The notes under the pieces were generated by a model, which was given only the letters and a program-made list of their open reading frames with translations, made no database searches and was not told where the DNA came from. Below are positions 4,628 to 5,125 of a DNA stretch of 5,125 bases, one piece after another. This DNA is from Bacteroidota bacterium (GTDB lineage Bacteria > Bacteroidota > Ignavibacteria > Ignavibacteriales > Ignavibacteriaceae). Each line of letters opens with the position of its first letter. Position 1 is the first letter of the stretch. The DNA lies in contig JAJYOQ010000322.1 in assembly GCA_021796135.1 (NCBI GenBank), positions 1-5,125 of the forward strand, written 5' to 3'. The translations under genes and the position numbers were made by a program.

Positions 4628-4815
4628 AGGTCTGGTTTGCCTTTTATCTTTTAGATATCAACGACATTATTGTTTGTTAAAGTAAGAAACACTTATAGAT
4701 CAGTTAATCAAAGAACTCTATCCTGCTTTAACCGGGACTGCATTGAACGATGAATATTTTTTTTACTTTATTGACTTTTTACTTATTAAATATGCTCGCC
4801 TAATGATCTATGTAA

Positions 4816-4846
4816 TTGAAATTATGTCAAATATGACATATATTTG
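4816..4846 (+). promoter_or_regulatory. promoter of the HigB-type toxin gene
   Basis: TATATTTG (4839-4846) matches the Bacteroidota -7 element TAnnTTTG exactly, and ATTG (4815-4818) lies 20 bases upstream, where the -33 TTTG element is expected. Transcription would then start at or next to the ATG at 4852, giving an mRNA with little or no leader. No ribosome-binding site is seen, which agrees. Confidence 0.45.
4823..4840 (+). promoter_or_regulatory. inverted repeat, likely HigA operator
   Basis: TATGTCA (4823-4829) and TGACATA (4834-4840) are perfect inverted arms around AATA. They end 11 bases before the toxin ATG and overlap the predicted promoter. HigA-type antitoxins of the HTH family autoregulate through such palindromes. 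The antitoxin gene itself is outside the window. Confidence 0.62.
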
Positions 4847-4851
4847 CTTGC

Positions 4852-5125
4852 ATGAAAATAAACGATAAACCTCTCATATGGCTGCATGGTGAAATAAAGA
4901 CACCACCATTTTCTTCTGCTGCCAGGATTGAAGCTGGATTTCTTTTCCGACTTCTTCAGATGGGAGAAAAATTGAATATGCCTCATTCGAGGCCAATGCC
5001 AAATATTGGTTCCAACTGTCACGAACTCCGAATTAACGATGAAACAGGTATATGGCGGATTATTTATAGAATCGATGATGATGCAATAATAATTCTTGAA
5101 GTGTTTAATAAGAAGACTCAACAAA
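4852..5125 (+). CDS. HigB/Gp49-type RelE-superfamily toxin, partial
   Basis: The plus-strand frame from ATG 4852-4854 stays open to the window edge (91 residues). It shows the signature of the phage-derived Gp49-like/HigB family: KPLIWLHGEIKTPPFS (6-21), ARIEAGFLFRLLQMGE (24-39), MPHSRPMPNIG (43-53), CHELRIND (56-63), then WRIIYRIDDDAIIILEVFNKKTQQ (68-91). Arg60, Arg69 and Lys87-Lys88 are in the conserved basic positions expected of an mRNA-cleaving RelE-fold toxin that acts on the ribosome. Family members are around 110-120 residues, so roughly the last 20-30 are cut off. In this family the toxin usually precedes a helix-turn-helix antitoxin (HigA), expected just past the right edge. The palindrome at 4823-4840 fits that. 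It is on the opposite strand from the cassette genes and has no attC-like site in view. Confidence 0.92.
   Translation, partial: MKINDKPLIWLHGEIKTPPFSSAARIEAGFLFRLLQMGEKLNMPHSRPMPNIGSNCHELRINDETGIWRIIYRIDDDAIIILEVFNKKTQQ

Larger units (their letters stand above)
4478..4726. other. gene-free stretch with GC-rich palindromes
   Basis: No supported coding frame was found. The stretch begins exactly at the break in the transposase and contains three GC-rich hairpins (4491-4507, 4551-4569, 4609-4627). It probably represents REP-like repeats that replaced the interior of the insertion sequence. Confidence 0.6.
4084..4803 (+). mobile_element. truncated IS110/IS1111-type insertion sequence
   Basis: The element runs from the attC junction at about 4084 through a 70-base leader, the transposase N-terminus (4154-4477), a scrambled GC-rich interior and a right end (4727-4790) shared with the remnant at 868-934. 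AATAAGAAAAA (4095-4105) and TTTTTACTTATT (4776-4787) form near-perfect subterminal inverted repeats. A short left end with subterminal inverted repeats is the arrangement of the IS1111 group. The catalytic C-terminal half of the transposase is missing, so it cannot move by itself. The right boundary is uncertain by about 15 bases. Confidence 0.62.

Noticed and set aside
4822..5124. Minus-strand open frame of 100 codons
   Set aside because: It lies antisense to the clearly recognisable HigB/Gp49-type toxin on the plus strand and matches no family.

Overview
The window looks like an accessory region of an AT-rich bacterium. Sampled lines of the central genes are about 25-35% G+C. Bacteroidota or a related phylum is my best guess, from the base composition, one TAnnTTTG-type promoter and GC-rich palindromes of the kind common in those genomes. 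The sequence does not settle the taxonomy.

Layout. At the left edge, on the minus strand, is the N-terminal 175 residues of an alpha/beta hydrolase (1-526), clearly richer in G+C than the rest. A gene-free stretch (527-953) follows, holding a possible recombination-site remnant and the right end of an IS110/IS1111-type element. Then come three consecutive minus-strand units: a Phd/YefM antitoxin plus ParE/RelE toxin pair (954-1566), a GNAT-HEPN fusion protein (1829-2938) and a small HNH endonuclease-like protein (3173-3892). From 4084 there is a second, truncated IS110/IS1111-type element carrying only the transposase N-terminus (4154-4477). GC-rich palindromes follow, then a plus-strand HigB/Gp49-type toxin (4852 onward) cut by the window edge.

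The main discovery is that the three spaces after (5' of) the minus-strand units, at 1650-1834, 2953-3178 and 3905-4083, are copies of one architecture that matches integron attC sites. Read on the minus strand each has an R'' box GTATAAC (preserved in two of three), five bases, an L'' box of the form (T/G)CAAGC(G/T)GAC, a variable middle, an L' box ending CTTA, exactly 11 bases, and an R' box beginning GTT. The two arms of each site pair with each other although their sequences differ between sites, and each pairing leaves one extra C 5' of AAG, like the extrahelical base of classical attC. The GNAT-HEPN and HNH genes start 12-14 bases after an R' box, and both end with GTA TAA contributed by the R'' box itself. 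The toxin-antitoxin unit instead carries its own strong promoter overlapping a palindrome.

Together this reads as part of an integron-like cassette array, or a cluster of attC sites lacking integrase, transcribed leftward, with IS1111-like remnants abutting attC at both sides. No integrase gene is visible. The sites are unusually long (about 180-226 bp) and carry an additional conserved ATGCCG motif near each arm, so they may be a variant family. The cargo (two toxin systems, a putative HEPN RNase fused to an acetyltransferase, an HNH nuclease) suggests stabilisation or defence roles, which is inference.
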